Shown here: piece after piece, positions 7,890-15,218 of the stretch
Numbering within the stretch: position 1 is the first letter of the stretch
Layout: each line of letters begins with the position of its first letter
Source: an uncultured Sutterella sp.
Lineage (GTDB): Bacteria; Pseudomonadota; Gammaproteobacteria; Burkholderiales; Burkholderiaceae_F
Assembly: GCA_905206345.1 (NCBI GenBank)
Contig: CAJLGW010000015.1
Coordinates: 1 to 25,341, forward strand
Direction: 5' to 3'
Length of the DNA: 25,341 nucleotides
The notes under the pieces: generated by a model
Told to the model about the DNA's origin: nothing
The model's database searches: none
Seen by the model: the letters and a program-made list of their open reading frames with translations, nothing else
Made by a program: the position numbers and the translations under genes

Positions 7890-8405
7890 TTAGCGAGCAG
7901 ATTGCTCGATGTCTTTTTGAATTTGTTGATCTTGGTCGACCACGGTTACATCGTCACTACTGACAAATTCTGCACCCTCTTTATCCAAAATAATTTGGTC
8001 AGCGAGCGTTTCGCTCGGCATCGGGGTGAATTCATACTTTTGCAAACGTTCGTTTTCATCAAAGAAAACCGTTAAGCGACGGCGCTCCGGATCACCAAAG
8101 CGGGGATTTAAGTAATAGACATAGTCCCAACGGTTTTGATGGAACATATCACGCAACAAAGGAACGCCCAGTAAGAATTGCACTTGCAACTTCGTCATGC
8201 TGACGTGAAGTTGCTCGATCATTTCTTGAGTGACCAAATTGCCTTGTTGCATGTCAGGACGATAAGGATTAATCACGGAGGTGATGGCCTTACCGGGTTG
8301 CCACCATTCATTGAAGGCATTCCACTGATTTTCGATCGTTGAGCAACCGCTCAAACCGATCGTCATGACGCCAACAGTACCGAGCAAAAGACTTTTCTTA
8401 AGCAT
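7890..8405 (-). CDS. bamE: BamE (SmpA/OmlA) outer-membrane lipoprotein
   Basis: Lipoprotein subunit of the BAM complex that inserts beta-barrel proteins into the outer membrane. The signal peptide MLKKSLLLGTVGVMTIGLSGC ends in lipobox LSGC with the acylated Cys at 21. The mature part contains INPYRPDMQQGNLVTQEMI and MTKLQVQFLLGVPLLRDMF, then WDYVYYL and a C-terminal beta strand (RLTVFFDENERL), all characteristic of SmpA/OmlA. 171 residues; the last 40 form a polar, probably disordered tail. It lies divergent to fur, an arrangement widely conserved in beta- and gammaproteobacteria. It is first in a minus-strand run with the ZapB-like gene and zapA (34-base gap). Confidence 0.95.
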   Translation of the reverse strand: MLKKSLLLGTVGVMTIGLSGCSTIENQWNAFNEWWQPGKAITSVINPYRPDMQQGNLVTQEMIEQLHVSMTKLQVQFLLGVPLLRDMFHQNRWDYVYYLNPRFGDPERRRLTVFFDENERLQKYEFTPMPSETLADQIILDKEGAEFVSSDDVTVVDQDQQIQKDIEQSAR

Positions 8406-8501
8406 AGATTGAAACCAAGTCTGTTCATTAAAACATTAACCCTTCAATGATAAACTAATCGTTCTCTCTACGCCTATACTTACTGAACAATTTCGCACTT
8501 T

Positions 8502-8530
8502 CTGACAACTTCCAGAGGGCAAAATATTGT
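8502..8530 (+). promoter_or_regulatory. Candidate fur promoter
   Basis: CTGACA (8502-8507) and TATTGT (8525-8530), exactly 17 bases apart, resemble sigma-70 -35 and -10 boxes 55 bases upstream of the fur start. I see no convincing 19-bp Fur box over it; AATGATAA near 8446-8453 is at best a half match. Confidence 0.45.
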
Positions 8531-8587
8531 TTCAACAGGTAATATGAAGGTTTAGAAATCTTAATTTCGTTTTTTGAGGACATTGTG

Positions 8588-9025
8588 GTGAGTTTTGATC
8601 AGACCGAATTAAAAGACAAGGGGTTAAAGGTAACGGTACCGCGTTTGCGTATTTTGGAGCTTTTCCAAAAAGCAGCTGCCAGTGACAATCGTCATTTAAC
8701 AGCGGATGATGTTTTCTCTATGCTCAAAGACGAGGGGGGCGATCCCGTCGGATTAGCGACCGTTTATCGAGTGCTCTCACAGTTTGAAGTTGCCGGTCTC
8801 ATTCGCCGTCATCACTTTGATGTAGAAACGGCAAGCTACGAATTGGGTGAACCGGAGCATCATGACCATTTGGTTTGTGTGAAGTGCGGACACATTGAAG
8901 AGTTTGTAGACGTTGATATCGAACGCCGTCAGAAAGAAATTGCCAAGCGCTTTGGCTTTGAACTTCAACACCATACGCTTTGTCTGTACGGCATTTGTAA
9001 GGACTGTCAAAAGGCGGGCGATTAA
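8588..9025 (+). CDS. fur: Fur, ferric uptake regulator
   Basis: Dimeric Fe(II)-dependent repressor of iron acquisition genes. 145 residues. The N-terminal winged helix ends in GLATVYRVLSQFEVAGLI (recognition helix region about 55-72). Metal sites are visible: HHDH (91-94) and two CxxC pairs, C97/C100 and C137/C140, the second pair typical of the structural zinc site. The start is one of two tandem GTG codons. GTG 8588 has GAGGA seven bases upstream, against four for GTG 8585, so 8588 is preferred. It is monocistronic, with a terminator after it, and converges on recN. Confidence 0.95.
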   Translation: MSFDQTELKDKGLKVTVPRLRILELFQKAAASDNRHLTADDVFSMLKDEGGDPVGLATVYRVLSQFEVAGLIRRHHFDVETASYELGEPEHHDHLVCVKCGHIEEFVDVDIERRQKEIAKRFGFELQHHTLCLYGICKDCQKAGD

Positions 9026-9032
9026 TGCATAA

Positions 9033-9053
9033 GAGACCTCAAATTGAGGTCTC
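9033..9053. terminator. Shared terminator of fur and recN
   Basis: GAGACCTCAA (9033-9042) and TTGAGGTCTC (9044-9053) form a near-perfect palindrome. T-rich sequence follows on the plus strand (ATGTTTTT), and the minus strand enters it from recN. Placed between converging genes, it can serve both. Confidence 0.75.
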
Positions 9054-9061
9054 AAATGTTT

Positions 9062-10729
9062 TTAAGCTTGGGCCAACTCCAAAAGTTCTTGTGCGTTGGC
9101 TCGTACCTTATCAGTAATTTCCTGACCACCCAGCATACGGGCAATTTCCTCAACGCGTTCGGCATTTGAAAGCGCCTCAACCTGACTAAAGGTCTTGCCT
9201 CCACGATCAGCTTTACTTACGTGGAGGTGTTGGTGACCGTAGCAGGCCACTTGAGGCTGGTGCGTGACGCACAAAACTTGGCGATCAAGCCCCAACGTTC
9301 TCAAAAGTTTCCCGACAACATCGGCCGTTGCACCACCAATACCGGAATCGACTTCGTCAAAAATCAATGTATCAACGGGCGTAGCGTGACTGGTGATCAC
9401 TGAAATTGCCAAGCTGATGCGAGACAGTTCACCGCCTGAGGCCACTTTTGATAAAGAACGGGGAGCGACACCGGTGTGGCCTGCCACTAAAAATTCACAG
9501 CGTTCAAGACCGATGGCAGCCGGTTCACACGGCTGAAGTTGCACTTCAAAAACACCACCCTTCATCGAGAGCGATTGCATGGCTTCGGTGACTTTTTCTC
9601 CGAGCACCTTGGCACTTTTCTTTCTCAAAAGAGAGAGCGCTTTAGCGGTGCTTTCAAAAGCGGCTTTTGCACTTTGCTCCTTTTGAACCAACGCTTCAAT
9701 ATCAAGGCTTTGTTGCAAGGATTGAAGCTTTTCTTCGGTTTGTTGAAGCTTGTCGTACAAATCTTCGGGCAGAACGTGGAATTTGCGTGCTGCATTAAAA
9801 AAGAGGGAAACGCGAGCGTCGATCTCTTCAAAGCGACTTTCATCCAAGTCCGTGCGGTTGCGATAGCGGTCAAGCTCTCGAGCAGCGTCAGACACCAAGC
9901 CTTGGGCTTCGTAGAGCTGCTGAGCAATTTCACCCAAGCGTTCATCGTATTGTGACAAGCTCTCTAAGCGGGCTGCGTGATGCGAGAGAATGTCACATGC
10001 GCTTTCATCACCATCGACCAAACCTTCGGTGGCAGCTTCCAGTGCCTGAAGAATGTCGTGCGCGTTGCCTAAACGCTTGTGTTCGCTGTTGAGCTCTTCC
10101 CATTCGTTTTCCTTCGGATTGATTTGGGAGAGTTCTTCTTGCACCCAAGCTAAACGATCGGCTTCATCCGTTAATTTTTGGGCTCGCTCTTTGGCATCAA
10201 TTAAAGTCGTTCGAGCCTCTTGCCAAGCTTCAAACGCTTCACGTGTGGCTTTAAGTTCTTTCGTATAACCGCCGAACGTATCCAACAAAAGCAATTGACC
10301 GGCAGGTTTCATTAAGGATTGATGGGCGTGTTGGCCATGGATGTCTAATAGCGCTTCACCAACGTCTTTGACTTGACCGGCGGTGACAGCAACGCCATTA
10401 ATCCATGCACGAGATCGTCCGTTTTGATCAATGACACGGCGGATGATGACGTTGCGCTCAAGCATATCGTCTTCTGGCATGAGGGCCGCTTCTTGGAGAG
10501 TTCGGGCGACTTTGTCGTTAACCTCAAAAATCCCCGTTAAGTCCGTCTGCGTTGCGCCTTCACGGATAACACCCGTATCGGCTCGAGCGCCGAGAATAAA
10601 CTGCAAAGCGTCAATTAAAATGGACTTCCCGGCACCGGTCTCACCGGTTAAAACCGTCAGGCCCTCGGAGAAGTCGAGCGCCAATTGATCCACGATAACA
10701 AAATCTTTAAGCGACAAATGCGTGAGCAT
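9062..10729 (-). CDS. recN: RecN, SMC-like DNA double-strand break repair ATPase
   Basis: Cohesin-like ATPase recruited to double-strand breaks for RecA-dependent repair. 555 residues, the family norm. Walker A is GETGAGKS (29-36), with the typical opening MLTHLSLKDFVIVDQL. A long central coiled coil (about 155-365) separates the head halves. The C-terminal half has the signature ASGGELSRISLA and Walker B TLIFDEVDSGIGG, then THQPQVA. ATG 10729 has AAAGG six bases upstream. It begins 11 bases after nadK, so the two form an operon. This pairing recurs across proteobacteria. Confidence 0.97.
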   Translation of the reverse strand: MLTHLSLKDFVIVDQLALDFSEGLTVLTGETGAGKSILIDALQFILGARADTGVIREGATQTDLTGIFEVNDKVARTLQEAALMPEDDMLERNVIIRRVIDQNGRSRAWINGVAVTAGQVKDVGEALLDIHGQHAHQSLMKPAGQLLLLDTFGGYTKELKATREAFEAWQEARTTLIDAKERAQKLTDEADRLAWVQEELSQINPKENEWEELNSEHKRLGNAHDILQALEAATEGLVDGDESACDILSHHAARLESLSQYDERLGEIAQQLYEAQGLVSDAARELDRYRNRTDLDESRFEEIDARVSLFFNAARKFHVLPEDLYDKLQQTEEKLQSLQQSLDIEALVQKEQSAKAAFESTAKALSLLRKKSAKVLGEKVTEAMQSLSMKGGVFEVQLQPCEPAAIGLERCEFLVAGHTGVAPRSLSKVASGGELSRISLAISVITSHATPVDTLIFDEVDSGIGGATADVVGKLLRTLGLDRQVLCVTHQPQVACYGHQHLHVSKADRGGKTFSQVEALSNAERVEEIARMLGGQEITDKVRANAQELLELAQA

Positions 10730-10740
10730 AAAACGCCTTT

Positions 10741-11634
10741 CTAGTCCTTAATCGGTAAAGACAGGTTGTCCGAGGGCATACGATTCCAGTAGAGCTTTTG
10801 TCTCAAGGTATCGTAGTGATTGTGCTCGGTCGGGTGAAGCATGGTAAAGGCCCCAGCGATGGATTGCACGCGCAAAATATCGCCCGGTTGCATCGGATGA
10901 AAGTCTTGCATATCGCAGTAAGCGGAAGCCTCACGAGCTTCAATCAATTCAATATCAATGGCGCTTGTCGAGGGCAGCACAATCGGGCGGTTTGAGAGCG
11001 TGTGAGGCGCCACCGGTACCAACACCATGGCATTTAAAGACGGGTGAAGGATGGGGCCGCCCGCGGCCATTGCGTAGGCAGTTGACCCTGTTGCTGAGGC
11101 CACAATTAAACCATCGGCACGTTGCGTAGCCATGGGTTTACCATCCACCCAAACGTTAAATTCCACCATGGAGCCGGCACGACCGTGTGTAATACCGATG
11201 TCATTAATGGCGGTATGTTCCCAAAGAAGGGTGCCTTTCGCGTTATAGAGTTTGGCTTGAAGCATGGCACGGGTATCGGCTTGATACTCACCGTGCAAAA
11301 GCGGAGGCAAACCTTCTGCCATGCCTTCGAGTGTGAAATCGGTAATAAAGCCCAAGCGACCGGCGTTAATGGCAATGATGGGAAGCTTATATTTGGCCAT
11401 GCGTCGGGCGATGCCGAGCGTGGTACCGTCGCCGCCGATAATGATGATGACATCGGCTTTGGTGCCTAATGTTTCAAGGTCCCAGCCTTGAGCTTGAGGC
11501 AAATGAGTGGCCGTACTTTCTTCAAGCAATACGTCAACACCTTCTTTTTGAAGAATGTCTAAAAGCATTTGCAAAGCATGCCCCATGGGTTCGGAGCGCT
11601 TGGCGAAAACGGCAGCGGTTTTAAATTTGATCAT
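10741..11634 (-). CDS. nadK: NAD kinase
   Basis: Phosphorylates NAD+ to NADP+ in the cytosol, the only route to NADP. 297 residues. The catalytic/ATP motif GGDGTTLG starts at 67 and is followed by INAGRLGFIT, NDIGITHGRAG and the second conserved loop ATGSTAYAMAAGGPILHP, all diagnostic. ATG 11634 has only a weak Shine-Dalgarno (CGGA). It begins 18 bases after the T tract of a terminator-like hairpin that follows fabI, so its promoter must overlap that hairpin or fabI, or it depends on read-through. recN follows after 11 bases. Confidence 0.97.
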   Translation of the reverse strand: MIKFKTAAVFAKRSEPMGHALQMLLDILQKEGVDVLLEESTATHLPQAQGWDLETLGTKADVIIIIGGDGTTLGIARRMAKYKLPIIAINAGRLGFITDFTLEGMAEGLPPLLHGEYQADTRAMLQAKLYNAKGTLLWEHTAINDIGITHGRAGSMVEFNVWVDGKPMATQRADGLIVASATGSTAYAMAAGGPILHPSLNAMVLVPVAPHTLSNRPIVLPSTSAIDIELIEAREASAYCDMQDFHPMQPGDILRVQSIAGAFTMLHPTEHNHYDTLRQKLYWNRMPSDNLSLPIKD

Positions 11635-11652
11635 AATCCGAAAACGATAACA

Positions 11653-11687
11653 GAAAAAAAGCTACTCCGAAAGTGCTCGAAGTAGCT
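11653..11687 (-). terminator. Terminator of fabI
   Basis: On the minus strand AGCTACTTCGA (11687-11677) pairs with TCGGAGTAGCT (11670-11660), ten Watson-Crick pairs and one G-T, with a six-base loop and a seven-T tract. It is strong, yet lies just upstream of nadK. Confidence 0.85.
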
Positions 11688-11715
11688 CGTTTTCAAAAAT
11701 GGTTAATTTTCAAAA

Positions 11716-12507
11716 TTAATCATTGATGTTGTCACCGATGGCCACAGAGTGGAAACCGGCATCGGCGTGAATCACTTCACCGGTGACGGCAGAGGCCATA
11801 TCAGACAATAAGAATGCAGCCAAGTTGCCCACTTCTTCGGTCGTAACCGTGCGACGCAACGGAGCCGTTTCTTCCATGTGATGGAGCATCTTGCTAAAGC
11901 CTTGAATGCCCGAAGCGGCCAACGTCTTGATGGGGCCTGCAGAAATGGCGTTACAACGGATACCCTTAGGACCGACGGAGCTTGCGATATAGCGCGTGCT
12001 GGCTTCCAAAGCAGCCTTACAAAGACCCATGGTGTTGTAGTTCGGAACAACACGTTCGCCACCCAAGTAGGTGAGCGTCAAGAATGCGCCGTTACGGCCT
12101 TCCATTAAGGGCAATGCTGCACGAGCAATGGCCGGGAAGGAGTAAGCGGAAATGTCCATGGCGACCTTAAAGGCATCGCGCGTGCAACCTTCCAAGAAGT
12201 CGCCCGCAATGGCTTCGCGCGGAGCAAAACCGATGGAGTGAACCACACCGTCGATGCCGCCCCAAACTTCCTTCAATTGGGCAAAGCAGTCCGTGATTTG
12301 TTGATCATCGGAGACGTCCATACGGAAAACCAAGTTGCTGCCGAAGTCTGCGGCAAATTCCGTCACACGATCCTTAAAGCGTTCATTGGCATAGCTAAAA
12401 GCCAATTCAGCACCTTCGCGCTTGCAGCATTGAGCAATACCGTAAGCGATGGAACGGTTGGAGACGATACCGGTGATTAAAATCTTTTTACCTTGAAGAA
12501 AACCCAT
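11716..12507 (-). CDS. fabI: FabI, NADH-dependent enoyl-ACP reductase
   Basis: Last reductive step of fatty-acid elongation: trans-2-enoyl-ACP to acyl-ACP. Short-chain dehydrogenase fold, 263 residues (E. coli 262). The cofactor loop is ITGIVSNRSIAYGIA and the active-site pair is Y147 and Y157 with K164 in YNTMGLCK, aligned one residue off E. coli Y146/Y156/K163. HSIGFAP and AISAGPIKTLAASGI also match the triclosan-type FabI. An ATG at 12519 would add four residues, but AGG six bases before ATG 12507 favours the shorter form, which also matches the family N-terminus. It is flanked by terminators on both sides and so appears monocistronic. Confidence 0.97.
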   Translation of the reverse strand: MGFLQGKKILITGIVSNRSIAYGIAQCCKREGAELAFSYANERFKDRVTEFAADFGSNLVFRMDVSDDQQITDCFAQLKEVWGGIDGVVHSIGFAPREAIAGDFLEGCTRDAFKVAMDISAYSFPAIARAALPLMEGRNGAFLTLTYLGGERVVPNYNTMGLCKAALEASTRYIASSVGPKGIRCNAISAGPIKTLAASGIQGFSKMLHHMEETAPLRRTVTTEEVGNLAAFLLSDMASAVTGEVIHADAGFHSVAIGDNIND

Positions 12508-12556
12508 TTGAGGCCTCATAAATATGGTTAAGTTACAACTAATCCATTTTAATCAA

Positions 12557-12583
12557 TTAAAACGCGGGCAACAATGCCCGCGT
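12557..12583 (-). terminator. Terminator of mltD
   Basis: ACGCGGGCA (12562-12570) and TGCCCGCGT (12575-12583) form a perfect nine-pair GC-rich stem with a four-base loop. On the minus strand it is followed by TTTTAATT. It lies 20 bases after the mltD stop. Confidence 0.87.
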
Positions 12584-12602
12584 GTAACCGATTAATTCCA
12601 GA

Positions 12603-14117
12603 TTAATGCGGAATGACCAAGCGTTGTCCAGGGACAAGCTCATGGCCGTTGAGGTCATTGGCATCTTTAATGGCGCTCACGCTTGTGCGCATACGCTGAG
12701 CAATCGTAAAGAGTGAGTCACCTTTTTTGACGCGATAAACACTATTTTGCAAGCGGCGACGTTGAACATCGGGCACCACCAGCGTTAATCGTTGGCCCAC
12801 CTTAATGCGGTTCGATTTGAGCTTATTGGTGCGTCGAATGTCGTTAGCCGAAATTCGGAAGCGTTGTGCAATTATGGAGATTGAGTCGCCTTTTCGCACG
12901 CGGTAGGTGATGCGACGCTTGGAGGGCAACGGATCCAACTTCATTTGTTCTTTGGCTTGATCGGCAGAGATGTCCTCTTGAATACCGTGATTTTTTACAA
13001 GCAAAGAGCTTCCAGCCATCACGCGACGGTTTTTCGGAATCTTATTGGCAGCGCGCAACTCGTCTTCGGTCATGTGAAAGCGCTTGGCAACGCTCTTTAA
13101 CGTGTCCTCAGACTTCATCTTGTAAGTCGACCAATTAGAAAGCGGCTTACCTGACGTTTGCCAATCCAAGAGGTTACTCACAAAGACATCGGCTTTATCC
13201 GCCGGGATGAGTAACGAGCGTTGATGTGCTCCCAAAACCACCGGGCGGTTAAAGCTAGGGTTTAAGAGTCGGAATTCTTCCAAGTCTGTTTCGGCTAACT
13301 GAGCGGCCGTTTCCAAATCCAAATCGCGGTTTTTGTTTACGCGAACAAAATACGGTTCGTTGGCAATATTGGGTAAGGTCAAGCCGTATTTTTGTGGTTC
13401 GGCAATGAGTTTTTTAATGGCCAAGAGTTTTGGCACATAACGCGCCGTCTCCGTTGGCAAATTAAGACTCATAAAATCGGTGTCAAGACCCTTGGCGGCA
13501 TTATTTTGAATCGCACGACGGATGCTGCCTTCGCCCCAGTTGTAAGCAGCCAGTGCCAAATGCCAGTCACCAAATTGACCGTAAAGGGATTGCAAATAGT
13601 CCAGTGCCGCACGCGTGCTTTCGATGACATCTAAACGATCGTCGCGCCAGCTTGATTGACGCAAATCGAAGATGTCACCCGTCGAGGGTAAAAATTGCCA
13701 AAGACCTGCGGCTTGAGAGCGCGACAAGGCTTCGGGCTGAAAAGCACTTTCAACAAAGGGCAAAAGGGCAATTTCGGTGGGCATGCCACGACGTTGAGTT
13801 TCACTCACAATGTAGTAGAGATACATGCGTGAGCGAAAGGCCATTTTTTGCGTATAGGGGAGGCTGTGCGTGTAGAAATTCAGTTCCGGGTCGACCACCG
13901 AGTCGGGTAAATCATTTAAACAGAACCCCTTTCGGATGCTTGCCCAAACAGAGTCTTCAGGGGCAATACGAGAGTTTGCTGCTTCACGCAATTCAACAGC
14001 CAGAGCCAATTCATCTTCGATGGTAATGTTGCCCAAAAGGTCCACGTAATTGGACGCAATGGCCTGCGTGCCCAAAAAGACACCGGCGGCCACAATGAAG
14101 GCTCGGATTTTATTCAC
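12603..14117 (-). CDS. mltD: MltD-like membrane-bound lytic transglycosylase with three LysM domains
   Basis: Cleaves the MurNAc-GlcNAc bond of peptidoglycan with formation of 1,6-anhydro-MurNAc. 504 residues. An N-terminal signal peptide (MNKIRAFIVAAGVFLGTQAIA) has no lipobox, so the protein may be soluble periplasmic rather than lipid anchored like E. coli MltD. The SLT domain spans about 95-240, with catalytic E123 in LLPFVESAFQPEALS and later AAGLWQFLPSTG and ALAAYNWGEGSI. Three LysM peptidoglycan-binding repeats lie at about 332-374, 405-447 and 461-502. The start is GTG 14117 with GAGAG eight bases upstream. It starts 24 bases after fnr, so the two probably share a transcript. Confidence 0.92.
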   Translation of the reverse strand: MNKIRAFIVAAGVFLGTQAIASNYVDLLGNITIEDELALAVELREAANSRIAPEDSVWASIRKGFCLNDLPDSVVDPELNFYTHSLPYTQKMAFRSRMYLYYIVSETQRRGMPTEIALLPFVESAFQPEALSRSQAAGLWQFLPSTGDIFDLRQSSWRDDRLDVIESTRAALDYLQSLYGQFGDWHLALAAYNWGEGSIRRAIQNNAAKGLDTDFMSLNLPTETARYVPKLLAIKKLIAEPQKYGLTLPNIANEPYFVRVNKNRDLDLETAAQLAETDLEEFRLLNPSFNRPVVLGAHQRSLLIPADKADVFVSNLLDWQTSGKPLSNWSTYKMKSEDTLKSVAKRFHMTEDELRAANKIPKNRRVMAGSSLLVKNHGIQEDISADQAKEQMKLDPLPSKRRITYRVRKGDSISIIAQRFRISANDIRRTNKLKSNRIKVGQRLTLVVPDVQRRRLQNSVYRVKKGDSLFTIAQRMRTSVSAIKDANDLNGHELVPGQRLVIPH

Positions 14118-14141
14118 TTGAAGTGCTCTCGATATTGAGGA

Positions 14142-14888
14142 TTATTCGGTAACTGTTTGTCCTGAAACAATCGTACGAAGGCCATCGGCATCGACAATTT
14201 GAACGTGCTTTTGGTTCACAACAATCAAATTATCGTGCGAGAAGCGTGACAGTACGCGACTGACCGTTTCAAGCTTGAGGCCCAAATACGAACCGATTTC
14301 GGCACGCGTCATACGAAGCACAAACTCCGTGCGCGAATAACCTCGGGATTCAAAACGCTGTGCGAGATTTAAAAGGAAAGCTGCAAGGCGTTCCTCAGCG
14401 TGCATGGAACCTAATAAGAGCATAAGACCGTGTTGACGCACGATCTCACGAGAGAGAGTTTTTTGAAAGTGTTCGCTGTACTCAGGGATTTCATCACAAG
14501 CGGCCAAGATGCGTTCGTAAGGAATCACACAGACTTCGGTGTCCTCTAAAGCGACAACGTCGCACGAATGCACTTCATTGGCAATGCCGTCCAAGCCGAT
14601 CAATTCGCCGGCCATGTGAAAGTTCGTAACTTGTTCACGGCCGTCGCTGCTCATGACGGAGCTTTTGAGAAAGCCTAAGCGGATAGCGTAAATAAATTCG
14701 AAACGGTCGCCGGCACTAAAAAGAGGCTCACCGCGACGAATGCGTTTGCGGTTGGAGACCAAATCTTCCAATCGATCAATTTCTTTGAGTGAGAGGCCTA
14801 AAGGAACACAGTGCTCACGCAAATTGCAATGAGTACAACTCACTCTTAAGGATGTAGCTGCAACAATAGGAGAAGAAATGGTTGACAT
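14142..14888 (-). CDS. fnr: FNR-type oxygen-sensing transcription regulator
   Basis: CRP/FNR-family activator of anaerobic genes. 248 residues. The cluster ligands of the oxygen-labile [4Fe-4S] form are present: C18, C21 and C27 in CTHCNLREHC, and C120 in TEVCVIPYE, matching E. coli FNR C20/C23/C29/C122. A cyclic-nucleotide-like beta barrel is followed by dimer helix and helix-turn-helix EIGSYLGLKLETVSRVLSRF; the E-x-x-S-R pattern predicts recognition of TTGAT-N4-ATCAA. A perfect copy of that site lies at 15010-15023 upstream of the gene, so autoregulation is likely. It is followed closely by mltD. An organism growing with little oxygen is implied. Confidence 0.93.
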   Translation of the reverse strand: MSTISSPIVAATSLRVSCTHCNLREHCVPLGLSLKEIDRLEDLVSNRKRIRRGEPLFSAGDRFEFIYAIRLGFLKSSVMSSDGREQVTNFHMAGELIGLDGIANEVHSCDVVALEDTEVCVIPYERILAACDEIPEYSEHFQKTLSREIVRQHGLMLLLGSMHAEERLAAFLLNLAQRFESRGYSRTEFVLRMTRAEIGSYLGLKLETVSRVLSRFSHDNLIVVNQKHVQIVDADGLRTIVSGQTVTE

Positions 14889-14981
14889 CTTATAAGCACA
14901 AGCCGGTAAATCACTTAATTGTCAAATGAATTTTGCAAGTAGCCAAATGTTTTTATTAAAGTTTTTGACCTAAAGTGATGC

Positions 14982-14987
14982 AAAATA
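14982..14987 (-). promoter_or_regulatory. Candidate -10 box of an FNR-dependent fnr promoter
   Basis: TATTTT read on the minus strand. Its predicted start near 14975 would place the centre of the FNR box (15016.5) at about -41.5, the class II activator position. Based on spacing only; the promoter need not have a -35 box. Confidence 0.35.
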
Positions 14988-15009
14988 AAGACAAGTACAT
15001 TTTTATCTT

Positions 15010-15023
15010 TTGATTTTAATCAA
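15010..15023. promoter_or_regulatory. Perfect FNR binding site
   Basis: TTGAT-TTTA-ATCAA matches the FNR consensus at all ten specified positions and is extended to eight-base arms (CTTTTGAT/ATCAAAAG, 15007-15026). It lies 122 bases from the fnr start codon and 196 from alaS. Confidence 0.8.
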
Positions 15024-15054
15024 AAGTTATGAGCGAAATAATAACAGAACTTTC

Positions 15055-15075
15055 GTTCAAATCAAATGTTTGAAC
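15055..15075. repeat. 7-7-7 inverted repeat, possible operator
   Basis: GTTCAAA (15055-15061) and TTTGAAC (15069-15075) are perfectly complementary with a seven-base spacer. The size and symmetry suit a dimeric repressor or activator site. The binding protein is not identifiable. Confidence 0.4.
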
Positions 15076-15218
15076 TTGTATTAACGTTTTTCTGAGAAAA
15101 AGACTTCCCAATAATTTCGCAAGAAAGCGCCAAACATACTAAAATTCATGAATTCGCCTATGAGTAATTATGAATGTCTTTTGGGGCGATTTCCGTTAAT
15201 TAACTAAAGAGAATTTAT

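Larger units (their letters stand above)
14889..15218. other. 330-base divergent regulatory gap between fnr and alaS
   Basis: AT-rich, with no ORF of note. It holds a perfect FNR box (15010-15023), a 7-7-7 inverted repeat (15055-15075), a small TTTTTC/GAAAAA repeat near 15085-15100 and the 12-base palindrome AATTCATGAATT (15143-15154). TACTAA at 15137-15142 is a weak -10 candidate for alaS, and AAGAGA precedes its ATG. I see no T-box or other tRNA-sensing leader. Confidence 0.6.

Noticed and set aside
8446..8466. Fur box between bamE and fur
   Set aside because: AATGATAAACTAATCGTT matches only part of the 19-bp consensus and lacks the second arm, so I do not call autoregulation.
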